Assembly (NCBI RefSeq): GCF_913773635.1
Contig: NZ_CAJYGQ010000013.1
Span: forward strand, 385,951 to 449,950
Source: an uncultured Mucilaginibacter sp.
GTDB taxonomy: Bacteria > Bacteroidota > Bacteroidia > Sphingobacteriales > Sphingobacteriaceae
Length of the DNA: 64,000 bases
Reading direction: 5' to 3'
Position 1 is the first letter of the stretch. Each line of letters starts with the position of its first letter. The notes under the pieces are model-generated. The model saw only the letters and a program-made list of their open reading frames with translations, was not told the DNA's origin and did no database searches. The translations under genes were made by a program, and so were the position numbers. Positions 49,615 through 58,514 of this stretch are shown here, one piece after another.

Positions 49615-50853
49615 CTATTTTTCGGCCAGGTAAATTAAGGTTGATGAGTTGTCCTTACGGAATATGCTTTTACAAGCTTTCTGTATTTGTTCAGCTGTAA
49701 CGGCCAGGTACTTATCTGTTTCGTGGTTAAACTGGTCAGCATCGCCTAACAATTCGTAATATGCCAGGTTCATTGCCTTATCTAACAGTGCCATTTCGGC
49801 AAACACCATGGTGCTTTCGGTTTTATTCTTCACCTTGGTTAACTCGTTGTCAGGAATGAGCGTATCACACATTTTGTTCAGCTCTTGCCAAATGGCAGCT
49901 TCGGCTTTATCAATGCTTACGTTTTCAAGCGGCTTACCTTCAACCACAAGCATACCTTTATCAAAGCTGCCGGTTAAGTAAGCATGTATTTCACTAAATA
50001 AAGGCTGCTCTTTTACCAAAGCACGATAAAGGCGTGATGATTGTCCGCGTGAAAGGATGTCAGATACCAAATCTAAGGCATAATAGTCGCCATTGGTACG
50101 CGCCGGAACCTGAAATGCAATATATACATCGTTAAGCGGCACTTTGGCTGTTACAACCTCCCGGCGCTCCTCATACTGATCAGGCTCTTGCGGCAGGTTA
50201 CGCACATATTTTTCGCCGGCTGGAATTGGAGCAAACCATTTTTCTGACAGCTGCTTTACCTGCTCTGAAGTAACATCGCCACCAACTACCATAATGGCGT
50301 TTTGTGGGTTGTAATGCTTTTTAAAAAATGCTTTTACATCCTCAATTTTAGCATGTTCAATATGCTCCAAATTTTTGCCTATGGTTGCCCACTGGTAAGG
50401 ATGCGTTTTGTAAACCATCGGACGTAGGCGTAACCATACATCGCCGTAGGGCTGGTTAAGGTAGCGCTGCTTAAACTCTTCCATTACTACGTTCCGTTGC
50501 ACTTCAAGGCTCTTTTCACTAAAGGCAAGACTCAGCATACGGTCACTCTCCAGCCAAAAGGCTGTTTCGAGGTTAACGGCAGGAAGGGTAACGTAGTAGT
50601 TGGTTATATCGTTACTGGTAAAGGCGTTGTTTTCGCCACCTACGCGCTGCAACGGTTCATCATAAACAGGAATATTTACCGAACCGCCAAACATCAGGTG
50701 CTCAAATAAATGAGCAAAGCCGGTTTGATCGGCACTTTCATCGCGGGCACCAACATCATATAAAATGTTAACTACCGCCATTGGTGTAGTATGGTCTTCA
50801 TGAACAATTACCCGCAGGCCGTTGCTCAGTGTAAAACGATCGAATTTAACCAT
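49615..50853 (-). CDS. M16 family zinc peptidase, catalytic subunit
   Basis: 412 residues. The inverted zinc motif HLFEH (48-52, in FAHLFEHLMFGG) supplies two ligands and the catalytic Glu51; the third ligand is a Glu near residue 128 (VVMEEFKQRY). It resembles the pitrilysin/processing-peptidase subgroup M16B, peptidases acting on short or unfolded peptides. No signal peptide. It is co-translated with the non-catalytic subunit. TACATTTG on the minus strand at 50891-50884 matches the -7 box. Confidence 0.92.
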   Translation of the reverse strand: MVKFDRFTLSNGLRVIVHEDHTTPMAVVNILYDVGARDESADQTGFAHLFEHLMFGGSVNIPVYDEPLQRVGGENNAFTSNDITNYYVTLPAVNLETAFWLESDRMLSLAFSEKSLEVQRNVVMEEFKQRYLNQPYGDVWLRLRPMVYKTHPYQWATIGKNLEHIEHAKIEDVKAFFKKHYNPQNAIMVVGGDVTSEQVKQLSEKWFAPIPAGEKYVRNLPQEPDQYEERREVVTAKVPLNDVYIAFQVPARTNGDYYALDLVSDILSRGQSSRLYRALVKEQPLFSEIHAYLTGSFDKGMLVVEGKPLENVSIDKAEAAIWQELNKMCDTLIPDNELTKVKNKTESTMVFAEMALLDKAMNLAYYELLGDADQFNHETDKYLAVTAEQIQKACKSIFRKDNSSTLIYLAEK

Positions 50854-50883
50854 GTAATTTTAAGAACAATTTTAGTTAAGCGT

Positions 50884-50891
50884 CAAATGTA
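50884..50891 (-). promoter_or_regulatory. -7 box of the M16 operon
   Basis: On the minus strand TACATTTG matches TAnnTTTG, 30 nt before the ATG. The -33 box was not found. Confidence 0.4.
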
Positions 50892-51103
50892 AAACATTTA
50901 AAATCGAATTTGTTGGATTGACTTTGTTACTTTAACAAATGTTGCAGCGAGTTTACATTCAAAATGCCTTGCTTGATTGCCCATCATTTATCATACTAGT
51001 AACTGCCAAAATAAAAATCTTAGCATGGCACCCTATGCAAAATTTGTAATTTTAACACTGCGCTTAAAGCCACATTCAGATGATATTGTAATTACGCTTT
51101 CCA

Positions 51104-51111
51104 TAAATTTG
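51104..51111 (+). promoter_or_regulatory. -7-like box before the 51119 gene
   Basis: TAAATTTG matches the consensus but lies only 7 nt before the ATG, so the mRNA would be almost leaderless. Confidence 0.3.
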
Positions 51112-51118
51112 ACAGTAA

Positions 51119-51685
51119 ATGTTTAACGAGGACAGTATCATTGCCGCATTGCGCTCGAGAAGTGCGAAAGGGTGGATTACGGAACTTTGCGCTCAAGTTA
51201 GCGACAAAGGCTTTATACTTACAGACCTGCTTGACCTTACCCTACACAAAGAAGCTGTAATAGCTTTCCATGCTGTATGGCTGCTTGATACTTTAGTTGA
51301 AAACGACCTCGAAAAATATGCAGTAAACATTGATGAGTTTATACATTACAGCAGTCGCATAACCAATCACAGCTGCCAAAGGCACTATGCGCGTATATTT
51401 ATGCACTTTACTAAAGCAGCGCATAAATCATTAAACATTAAAAACAAGCTGGCGCAAACAGATTTAGAGCCTATGGTGGAACGCTGTTTTGACTGGTTGA
51501 TAGACCCTAAAGTAAAAGTTGCCGTAAAAGTATCAGCCGGAGAGGTACTTTATAATTTGTGTAACAGGTACGATTGGATTGCAGAAGAATTACAAAATCA
51601 ACTACGATTTTTAATGCAAAACGGCAGCCCGGCAATTAATGCAACAGGCCGCCGCTTGCTAAAGTTATTGCAAAGAAGTAAATAA
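51119..51685 (+). CDS. Hypothetical helical (HEAT-like) protein
   Basis: 188 residues, all-helical, cytoplasmic. Repeated helix pairs such as KEAVIAFHAVWLLDTLVEND and KVAVKVSAGEVLYNLCNRYD suggest HEAT/armadillo-like repeats, with a protein-binding role at best inferred. No catalytic residues are recognised. It is convergent with the 51687 gene, whose stop lies one base past this gene's stop. I do not recognise a named family. Confidence 0.65.
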   Translation: MFNEDSIIAALRSRSAKGWITELCAQVSDKGFILTDLLDLTLHKEAVIAFHAVWLLDTLVENDLEKYAVNIDEFIHYSSRITNHSCQRHYARIFMHFTKAAHKSLNIKNKLAQTDLEPMVERCFDWLIDPKVKVAVKVSAGEVLYNLCNRYDWIAEELQNQLRFLMQNGSPAINATGRRLLKLLQRSK

Positions 51686-51686
51686 C

Positions 51687-52037
51687 TTATTGCTTAGGGC
51701 GATCTTCGCCATGCAGGTTATCACTTACCTGGTGATGGTGCAGCTTAGCTTCAATTGCCGATGAGCTGTTGTTAGCATAAGTGCCATAAGCATCAACTAA
51801 AACTCCTTTAAGGTTGTATTTTGCCGATGATATTGCGTAAACAATTGACATATCTGAAGGGTTGCTTGGACCCTCGAAACGAAAAAACTCATCCACTTCA
51901 AAGTCTTCCGCATTCATTTGTACGTTGTTGCTTTTATCGTCAATGGTATTACCGTTATCTTCAAAGCTAAGGTTAGCGGTATATCCTCTTTGCATCAGGT
52001 CGTTAGTGGCATCCACTAAAGTTTCATAATTTTTCAT
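51687..52037 (-). CDS. Small protein usually misnamed PRPP synthetase
   Basis: 116 residues. KNYETLVDATNDLMQRGYT, EDFEVDEFFRFEGPSNPSD and VVYAIS-like IVYAISSAKYNLKGVLVDAYGTYAN match a family of about 100-residue proteins that Bacteroidota annotations call 'phosphoribosylpyrophosphate synthetase'. It has none of the PRPP-binding (DLHxxQ, KR-rich) motifs of real Prs and is a third of its length, so that name is not supported. Function unknown. The two strands' stop codons almost meet at 51685/51687. Confidence 0.8.
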   Translation of the reverse strand: MKNYETLVDATNDLMQRGYTANLSFEDNGNTIDDKSNNVQMNAEDFEVDEFFRFEGPSNPSDMSIVYAISSAKYNLKGVLVDAYGTYANNSSSAIEAKLHHHQVSDNLHGEDRPKQ

Positions 52038-52331
52038 GGTAGCAGTATGTTTAGTGTTTAAGTTAGTTTTAAGGCAATGCTGAATGCGTTGTTATATTGT
52101 TAACCACCATTACGGTAAAGTTGTTTTGCTCATTAAGCAGGCATTTTAAGCTTGTTTACAGCACATATATTAAAAGCACATTGCTTTTAGGCTGATAGTG
52201 AGGCTTAAGCGCTTTACAGGTAATGCGTTGCGCCGCATTATAATATTGCCCGCACCAACAAAAAAGTTACATGTAACGAACTGAGTTTTATTTAAATTGG
52301 GCATCGAAACTATTACGCTTAAACAATCCTG
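52038..52331. other. Intergenic region before the M14 peptidase
   Basis: 294 nt between divergent starts with no gene. A 12-nt perfect palindrome, GTTACATGTAAC, lies at 52266-52277, 55 nt upstream of the M14 ATG, and could be an operator. No convincing promoter was chosen. Confidence 0.3.
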
Positions 52332-55046
52332 ATGAAACTAAAACTACTTGGTACTCTAGCCATTTCTGTATGGCTAACCTCAACGGTGCAGGCTCAAACG
52401 GTTCCATCGCCTAAAAGTCATTTTGGCTTTAACATTGGTGATGACTATCAGTTGGCTACGTACACCCAAACAGAAGCTTACTTTAAAAAACTATCGGCAT
52501 CTCCACGCACCAAACTGGTTGATATTGGCTTAACCGAAGAAGGCCGTCACCAATGGATGCTCATTGTGTCTTCGCCCGAAAACATCAAGAACCTTGATAA
52601 GTATAAAGAAATATCAAGAAAGCTGGCAAGGGCAGAAAACCTTACCGATGCCCAGGCAAAATCAATGGCCGAGCAGGGTAAAGCCATTGTTTGGATAGAT
52701 GGTGGCCTGCATGCAACCGAAACTGTGGGTACGCATCAGCTTATTGAAACAGCCTACGAACTTGTAAGCCGTACCGATGCCGAAACCATGCGCATTTTAA
52801 ATGATGCAGTGGTGTTACTGGTACATGCTAACCCCGACGGTCAGGAGTTGGTGTCAAACTGGTATATGAGCCAAAAAGACCCTGCCAAACGCAACATGAA
52901 CATTCCGCGCCTTTATGAAAAATATATAGGTCATGATAACAACCGCGATTTTTACATGATGAACATGAAAGAATCGCAGAATATTACGCGCCAGCAATTT
53001 TTAGAGTGGTTGCCACAAATTGTTTACAACCATCACCAAACCGGCCCTGCAGGTTCTGTTGTAGCTGGTCCGCCATACCGCGATCCGTTTAATTACGTTT
53101 ATGACCCTTTACTGGTAACAAGTATTGATGCTTTAGGTGCAGCCATGAGCAGCAGGCTTAATGCCGAAAATAAGCCGGGCTATACTGAACGTAACGGCAC
53201 CAGCTTTTCAACCTGGTGGAACGGCGGATTGCGTACTACCACTTACTTTCATAACATGGTTGGCTTGCTTACCGAAATTATTGGCAGCCCAACCCCTGCA
53301 AGCGTTCCGCTGGTTCCTGAAAGATTAATACCCAGCAGCAACACGCCGTTCCCGGTAACACCACAGCCTTGGCACTACAAACAATCTATTGATTATTCCT
53401 TATCGTTAAATTACGCCGTATTAGGTTATGCCGTACGCCAGCGCGACCAAATGCTTTACAACATGTATGTAATGGGTAAAAACTCCATCAATCGTGGCGG
53501 TAAAGACAACTGGACGCTGTCTCCTAAACGTGCCGACTCCATAAGCGCTGCTTATAAAAAAGACCAAACGGCAACAGGCAATGCTGCAGGCGGCCGTGGT
53601 TTTGGTGGCGTACCAGTAAAGTATTATGATCAGGTATTAAAGGATGTAACCCTGCGCGATCCGCGTGGATACATCATTCCGGCTAATCAAACCGATTTTC
53701 CAACCGCGGTTAAGTTTGTAAACGCCCTTATACGTGCGGGCTTGGTTATTCACAAAGCAACCGCCAATTTTAAGGTAAACGGTGTAAGTTATCCTGCAGG
53801 TTCATATGTGGTGAAAACCGATCAGGCGTTCCGCCCGCATATATTAGATATGTTTGAGCCGCAAGATCATCCAAATGATTTTCAATATCCCGGAGGCCCT
53901 CCTATTCGCCCGTATGATAATGCCGGCTGGACTTTAGCTTACCAAATGGGTGTTAAGTTTGACAGGATACTTGATGGGTTTGACGGCCCGTTAAGCCGCG
54001 TGCCTTACGGACAACTACAAACACCGCCTGCACAGGCAGTAGCAGCAACCGCTAAAGGTTACTTGATTGATGCAGGCATTAATAACGCCTTCACGCTGGT
54101 AAACGATATGCTTAAAGCAGGTGCCGAAGTTTACAGGGTACCTACCGAGGGAGGTGCATTTTATATACCTGCTACAACTCAGGCCAAAACAGTGTTTGAT
54201 AAAGATGCAAACCTTGGTGTAAAAACAAAAGCAGCTTCAAAGACACCTAAAGGTGCCGTTAAGGTTTCAAAACTACGCATTGGCTTATGGGATACCTACG
54301 GAGGCTCCATACCATCGGGCTGGGTACGTTGGATGCTTGAGCAACAGCACTTTGATTTTGAGCGTGTGTACGCACAAGAAATAGACGGCGGCAACCTTAA
54401 AAGTAAATTTGATGTGTTAGTATTTGTTGGCGGCGCTATACCATCGGCTACGCCACGTGCAGGGGGCTTTGGAGAATTTGGCGGTGGTCGTAACGTTAAC
54501 GCAGACGAACTGCCGGCCGAGTACCGCAATCAAACCGGCCGCATAACTGCCGATAAGTCTATACCGCAATTAAAGGCATTTTTAGAAGCCGGCGGCAGTA
54601 TTGTTACTATTGGCAGCAGTGCCAACCTGGCCTATCACTTAAAACTTCAGGTTACAAGTGCATTAGCCGAAACTGTGAACGGACAAACACGCCCGTTAAG
54701 CGGTGATAAGTTTTACATTCCAGGCAGCGTATTAGAGGTAAGCTATGATACCACACAGCCGGCTAACTGGGGTATGGCATCAACCGGTAATGTTATGTTT
54801 GACAGCAGCCCGGCCTTTACCATTAATGATAGCAGTATTAAACCGTTGGCAATTTATGCTACCGAAAAACCGTTGAGAAGCGGCTGGGCATGGGGACAAA
54901 AATATTTAAAAGGCGCAGCGGCTTCATTTGTTGCCCCTGTTGGTGTAGGTAAGCTCTATGTATTTGGTCCGGAGATCACCTTCCGTTCACAAGCACACGG
55001 AACTTTCCGCTCATTATTTAATCAACTGTACGCTACAGCTAAATAA
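52332..55046 (+). CDS. Large secreted M14-family zinc carboxypeptidase
   Basis: 904 residues with a signal peptide (MKLKLLGTLAISVWLTSTVQA). The zinc site begins GLHATETVGTHQ, with H127 and E130; VHANPDGQEL and YNHHQTGP carry later active-site residues, and GLLTEIIGS has the candidate catalytic Glu. The remaining 550 residues are an unassigned C-terminal part, including a glycine-rich stretch (GRGFGGV and GAIPSATPRAGGFG). It probably digests peptides outside the cytoplasm. Similar long M14 proteins are frequent in Bacteroidota. It is single, followed by two strong hairpins. Confidence 0.88.
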   Translation: MKLKLLGTLAISVWLTSTVQAQTVPSPKSHFGFNIGDDYQLATYTQTEAYFKKLSASPRTKLVDIGLTEEGRHQWMLIVSSPENIKNLDKYKEISRKLARAENLTDAQAKSMAEQGKAIVWIDGGLHATETVGTHQLIETAYELVSRTDAETMRILNDAVVLLVHANPDGQELVSNWYMSQKDPAKRNMNIPRLYEKYIGHDNNRDFYMMNMKESQNITRQQFLEWLPQIVYNHHQTGPAGSVVAGPPYRDPFNYVYDPLLVTSIDALGAAMSSRLNAENKPGYTERNGTSFSTWWNGGLRTTTYFHNMVGLLTEIIGSPTPASVPLVPERLIPSSNTPFPVTPQPWHYKQSIDYSLSLNYAVLGYAVRQRDQMLYNMYVMGKNSINRGGKDNWTLSPKRADSISAAYKKDQTATGNAAGGRGFGGVPVKYYDQVLKDVTLRDPRGYIIPANQTDFPTAVKFVNALIRAGLVIHKATANFKVNGVSYPAGSYVVKTDQAFRPHILDMFEPQDHPNDFQYPGGPPIRPYDNAGWTLAYQMGVKFDRILDGFDGPLSRVPYGQLQTPPAQAVAATAKGYLIDAGINNAFTLVNDMLKAGAEVYRVPTEGGAFYIPATTQAKTVFDKDANLGVKTKAASKTPKGAVKVSKLRIGLWDTYGGSIPSGWVRWMLEQQHFDFERVYAQEIDGGNLKSKFDVLVFVGGAIPSATPRAGGFGEFGGGRNVNADELPAEYRNQTGRITADKSIPQLKAFLEAGGSIVTIGSSANLAYHLKLQVTSALAETVNGQTRPLSGDKFYIPGSVLEVSYDTTQPANWGMASTGNVMFDSSPAFTINDSSIKPLAIYATEKPLRSGWAWGQKYLKGAAASFVAPVGVGKLYVFGPEITFRSQAHGTFRSLFNQLYATAK

Positions 55047-55060
55047 CAATTTTACATTTA

Positions 55061-55100
55061 CAACGAAGGGGAATTGCTGCGCAGCAATTCCCCTTCGTTG
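55061..55100. terminator. 40-nt perfect palindrome after the M14 gene
   Basis: CAACGAAGGGGAATTGCTGC (55061-55080) and GCAGCAATTCCCCTTCGTTG (55081-55100) are exact inverted copies with no spacer. Only 15 nt after the M14 stop and followed by TTTTG, it is probably the main terminator. Confidence 0.75.
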
Positions 55101-55233
55101 TTTTGAAGAGTCGTTTAGTTTTTTGTACAATAGTTTACCTGTTGACATCATTGGTAGCTAAAACCAATTACTGGCACATCATTTGATTACACTAAGCCGT
55201 AATGTGAGTGTTAGAATAGATGCAGAGGAGAGG

Positions 55234-55268
55234 AGCCGCCATACGAAACGTAGGGCGGCTTTTTTTTG
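55234..55268 (+). terminator. Orphan intrinsic terminator
   Basis: AGCCGCC (55234-55240), inner TACG-AAA-CGTA, GGCGGCT (55254-55260) and eight Ts form a classical terminator. It lies 134 nt beyond the M14 palindrome and has no gene before it except that space; it could end a small RNA from about 55101-55233, including ATTGGT-N7-ACCAAT near 55150. Confidence 0.75.
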
Positions 55269-55322
55269 TTAAAATCATAAAATTGCACGCAAGATTAAGC
55301 TTCATAATTTCATTTTAGTAAT

Positions 55323-55330
55323 TACATTTG
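55323..55330 (+). promoter_or_regulatory. -7 box of the CCA nucleotidyltransferase gene
   Basis: TACATTTG matches TAnnTTTG, 36 nt before the ATG at 55367. A -33 TTG at 19 nt is absent. Confidence 0.45.
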
Positions 55331-55366
55331 CGGCTTATTTGAACGCAGGTAACTGCCCTCTTCAAT

Positions 55367-56779
55367 ATGAAACAGCATTTGCAACATCCTGTATTTAAAA
55401 CAATATCTGCCCTGGCAACAGAGCAGCAGGTTGAGGCTTATGCTATAGGCGGCTTTGTACGTGATATTTTTTTACATCGCACTTCAAAAGATATTGATGT
55501 TGTAGTAATTGGTAACGGCATTCACTTCGCCGAGGCTGTAGCCAGAAAGCTGAACGTTAAAGTATCAGTATTTAAAAGCTTTGGTACGGCTATGTTGAAG
55601 TACCAGGACGTCGAAGTAGAATTTGTAGGTGCACGTAAAGAATCATATCGTTCACAATCGCGTAAACCTATTGTAGAAAACGGCACGCTTGATGATGATC
55701 AGAAGCGGAGAGATTTTACCATAAATGCTTTAGCTATTGCTTTGCATGGCGCTGAGTACGGCGAATTAATTGATCCGTTTGGCGGTATGGCCGACTTGGA
55801 AAGCAAACTGATTCGCACGCCGCTTAACCCCGAAGAGACATTCTCTGACGATCCGTTACGCATGATGCGGGCAATCAGGTTTGCCTCACAACTCAATTTT
55901 ATAATTGATAAAAAAGCAATTGATGCCATTAAACTTAATAAAGACCGCATCAATATTGTATCGCAGGAACGGGTTACTGATGAATTGAATAAGATTATTC
56001 TTTCCAATCAGCCTTCGGTAGGTTTCAAATACTTGCTTGATACCGGCCTTTTAAAAATAATATTTCCGCAAATGGCTGCGTTGCATGGCGTAGAGGTTGT
56101 AAACGGCCGCGGCCATAAAGACAATTTTTACCATACCCTGCAAGTACTTGATAATATATCGGCTACAACAAATGATTTATGGCTCCGCTGGAGTGCCATT
56201 TTGCATGATATTGCCAAACCTGCCACCAAGCGCTTTGAAGCCGGACACGGCTGGACCTTTCATGGCCATGAAGACAAAGGCGCACGCTGGGTACCCAAAT
56301 TGTTTGCCCAGCTGAAACTACCGCTTAACGACAGGATGAAGTTTGTACAGAAACTTGTACAGCTGCATATGCGCCCAATTGTTCTTACACAGGAAATTGT
56401 GACCGATTCGGCCGTTAGAAGATTATTATTTGAAGCCGGCGATGATATTGAAAGCCTGATGTTGCTTTGCAAGGCCGACATAACCACTAAAAACGAATTC
56501 AAGGTAAAGAAGTATCGTCAAAATTTTGAGTTGGTGCAACAAAAGCTTAAAGATGTTGAAGAGCGTGACCGTGTACGCAACTGGCAGCCCCCTATTACAG
56601 GTAATGACATCATGAAAATATTCGGGCTTAAAGAAGGCCGTGAAGTTGGAATTATTAAAAGCAAGATACGCGAAGCCATACTCGAAGGCGAAATTTCTAA
56701 CGACTATGATGCGGCGTTAAAATTCACAATTGAAAAAGGCCAGGAAATTGGCTTAAAAGTTGTGGAAAACTCAAAATAA
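55367..56779 (+). CDS. CCA tRNA nucleotidyltransferase / poly(A) polymerase family, HD domain
   Basis: 470 residues. Class II nucleotidyltransferase head: GGFVRDIFL, metal aspartates in KDIDVVVIG, RRDFTINAL and FSDDPLRMMRAIRFA. An HD domain follows (ILHDIAKPATKR near residue 285-296, with the HD pair) and helical tail. It adds or repairs CCA at tRNA 3' ends; Bacteroidota have a single enzyme of this type, so CCA-adding is the likely job, and poly(A) polymerase is an alternative. It is monocistronic from its own promoter. Confidence 0.9.
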   Translation: MKQHLQHPVFKTISALATEQQVEAYAIGGFVRDIFLHRTSKDIDVVVIGNGIHFAEAVARKLNVKVSVFKSFGTAMLKYQDVEVEFVGARKESYRSQSRKPIVENGTLDDDQKRRDFTINALAIALHGAEYGELIDPFGGMADLESKLIRTPLNPEETFSDDPLRMMRAIRFASQLNFIIDKKAIDAIKLNKDRINIVSQERVTDELNKIILSNQPSVGFKYLLDTGLLKIIFPQMAALHGVEVVNGRGHKDNFYHTLQVLDNISATTNDLWLRWSAILHDIAKPATKRFEAGHGWTFHGHEDKGARWVPKLFAQLKLPLNDRMKFVQKLVQLHMRPIVLTQEIVTDSAVRRLLFEAGDDIESLMLLCKADITTKNEFKVKKYRQNFELVQQKLKDVEERDRVRNWQPPITGNDIMKIFGLKEGREVGIIKSKIREAILEGEISNDYDAALKFTIEKGQEIGLKVVENSK

Positions 56780-56820
56780 ATTTTAAACTGTATTTTTACA
56801 CTTAAATCAACCTATAAAAA

Positions 56821-57477
56821 ATGGCACTATACCGTTTCAGGGTAACATTTGAAGATTATGATGATATAAGCCGGGAGATTGACATTAAATCTACCCAAAC
56901 ATTTGCCGATTTGCATCAGGCAATACATCAAGCAATTGGTTACAATCCTGATTACTCTTCTTCTTTCTACATCAGCAATGATCAATGGACAAAGGGAGAA
57001 GAAATTGCTTTCAAACCCAGTGACCGCAAGGTTGACAGGGGTGTTGCATTGATGGAAAAATCAAAGCTCAGCAGTTTTATAGATGATCCGCATCAAAAAT
57101 TTTATTATACCTCAAATTTCGAACGCCCCTTTGACTTTCACGTCGAATTAGTTAAAATTCTGGACGAAACAGCTGGCACCAGCTACCCTGCAGTAGTTAA
57201 AAGTACCGGCGAAGCACCGAAACAATTTGGCAACGTTTACACTCCGGCTGCTGCAACGGCTGAAGCGAATGAAGACTTTGACTTTTTAAACGAATTGGAG
57301 TACAACCCTGAAGATACTGAAGATTTTGAGGAGGTTAACGAGTCGGGCAGTAGCACCAAAGACGGTGACGACGATAGTGGCGAGGAGGAAGACGAGTTTG
57401 GCAACGAGTTTTCAGATAATGAAGGCTTTGATGATGACGAACGTGGTGGAAGCCGCGGCCGAAGCGACGATTATTAA
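56821..57477 (+). CDS. PRiA4_ORF3 (IS1096 TnpR-like) family protein
   Basis: 218 residues. The N-terminal 120 residues (ALYRFRVTFEDYDDISREID, SFYISNDQWTKGEEI, FYYTSNFERPFDFHVELVKI) match the PRiA4_ORF3 family. The C-terminal 75 residues are highly acidic (GDDDSGEEEDEFGNEFSDNE) and probably disordered. The database name 'IS1096 passenger TnpR' comes from a distant relative: no transposase, inverted ends or target duplication is present, so this is not evidence of a mobile element. Function unknown. It is 41 nt after the CCA gene. Confidence 0.8.
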   Translation: MALYRFRVTFEDYDDISREIDIKSTQTFADLHQAIHQAIGYNPDYSSSFYISNDQWTKGEEIAFKPSDRKVDRGVALMEKSKLSSFIDDPHQKFYYTSNFERPFDFHVELVKILDETAGTSYPAVVKSTGEAPKQFGNVYTPAAATAEANEDFDFLNELEYNPEDTEDFEEVNESGSSTKDGDDDSGEEEDEFGNEFSDNEGFDDDERGGSRGRSDDY

Positions 57478-57497
57478 ACACCCGTAAATTTATTTAA

Positions 57498-57572
57498 GCC
57501 GGTTTTATACGGCATCTTAATGCTTGATGCTTTTGCAATTTGAAGCTTATAAGATGCCTCAATAAAACCGGC
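57498..57572. repeat. GGCATCTTA palindromic repeat before miaA
   Basis: GCCGGTTTTATACGGCATC plus TTA (57498-57519) at the left and TAAGATGCCTCAATAAAACC plus GGC (57550-57572) at the right are near-perfect inverted arms of 22-23 nt. It shares the GGCATCTTA core with 13764-13844. Any TTG inside it (57540) is repeat sequence, not a protein start. Confidence 0.65.
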
Positions 57573-57596
57573 ATATTTTATTATACCCTATCAGTT

Positions 57597-58514
57597 TTGA
57601 ACAAAAGCAAGTACTTAATTAGCATTGCAGGTCCAACTGCGGTTGGTAAAACAGCTGCTGCAATTAAACTTGCCAAATACTACAACACAGAGATTGTTTC
57701 GGCCGATTCGCGCCAGTTTTACCAAGAGATGAGTATTGGTACCGCCAAACCATCGGTTGAGGAGCTGAGCGCAGTTCCCCATCATTTTATAGGGTCGCAC
57801 AGTATTAAGCAAAGCTTCAATGTTGGAGATTTTGAACGCGACGGCTTAGCAAAGCTTAATGAGCTATTCAGTAATCATGATGTAGTGCTTATGGCTGGTG
57901 GTTCGGGCCTGTATGTAAAAGCAATTACTGACGGATTTGATAATCTTCCAGACATAGACCCTTCGGTTCGGCTAAGTCTTAATGAAACTTTTGAGCAGGA
58001 AGGCATTAACGTTCTACAGAACCGACTTAAAGAGGTTGATCCGGAATACTTTGAAATAGTTGACAAAAATAACCCTCAACGTGTCATACGCGCTTTGGAA
58101 GTTTTTGAAAGTACAGGTAAACCCTTTTCTTCCTTCCATAAAGGCGCTGCCAAACAACGCAGTTTCAACATCATTAAAATTATACTTGACCTGCCCCGCG
58201 AAGAGCTCTACAACCGTATTAATAAGCGCGTGGACGTGATGATGGAAGCAGGACTACTTGAAGAGGTAAAACAACTACTTCCCTACCGCTCATTGAACGC
58301 TTTAAACACGGTTGGATATAGCGAGATATTTGATTATTTGGATGGCGCCACAGATTTAAATACGGCAATCGAATCAATCAAACAAAATACCCGTCGTTTT
58401 GCAAAACGACAGCTCACCTGGTTTCGTAAAGATAAAGACAACAAATGGTTTCACCCCTTGGATGTTGATGGGATGAAAACCTATATTGATAATTTTATTG
58501 CTGCAAACGGTTGA
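57597..58514 (+). CDS. miaA: tRNA dimethylallyltransferase
   Basis: 305 residues. Adds an isopentenyl group to A37 of tRNAs reading UNN codons. P-loop GPTAVGKT (11-18), SADSRQFYQEM, GTAKPS and the MAGGSGLYVKA loop are the family motifs; NTVGYSEIF and RRFAKRQLTWFRKD are further signatures. There is no ATG at all before the P-loop, so the start is taken as TTG at 57597 (M-N-K-S-K-Y-L-I-S). The next TTG upstream lies in the repeat and is rejected. The last 20 nt overlap the convergent rfbD gene. Confidence 0.92.
   Translation: MNKSKYLISIAGPTAVGKTAAAIKLAKYYNTEIVSADSRQFYQEMSIGTAKPSVEELSAVPHHFIGSHSIKQSFNVGDFERDGLAKLNELFSNHDVVLMAGGSGLYVKAITDGFDNLPDIDPSVRLSLNETFEQEGINVLQNRLKEVDPEYFEIVDKNNPQRVIRALEVFESTGKPFSSFHKGAAKQRSFNIIKIILDLPREELYNRINKRVDVMMEAGLLEEVKQLLPYRSLNALNTVGYSEIFDYLDGATDLNTAIESIKQNTRRFAKRQLTWFRKDKDNKWFHPLDVDGMKTYIDNFIAANG

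Noticed and set aside
52266..52277. GTTACATGTAAC as a definite operator
   Set aside because: A single 12-nt palindrome can occur by chance and no second copy was seen in the window.
56821..57477. IS1096 TnpR-like name as evidence of a transposon
   Set aside because: No transposase, terminal inverted repeats or target duplication around it; the name reflects a distant homologue only.
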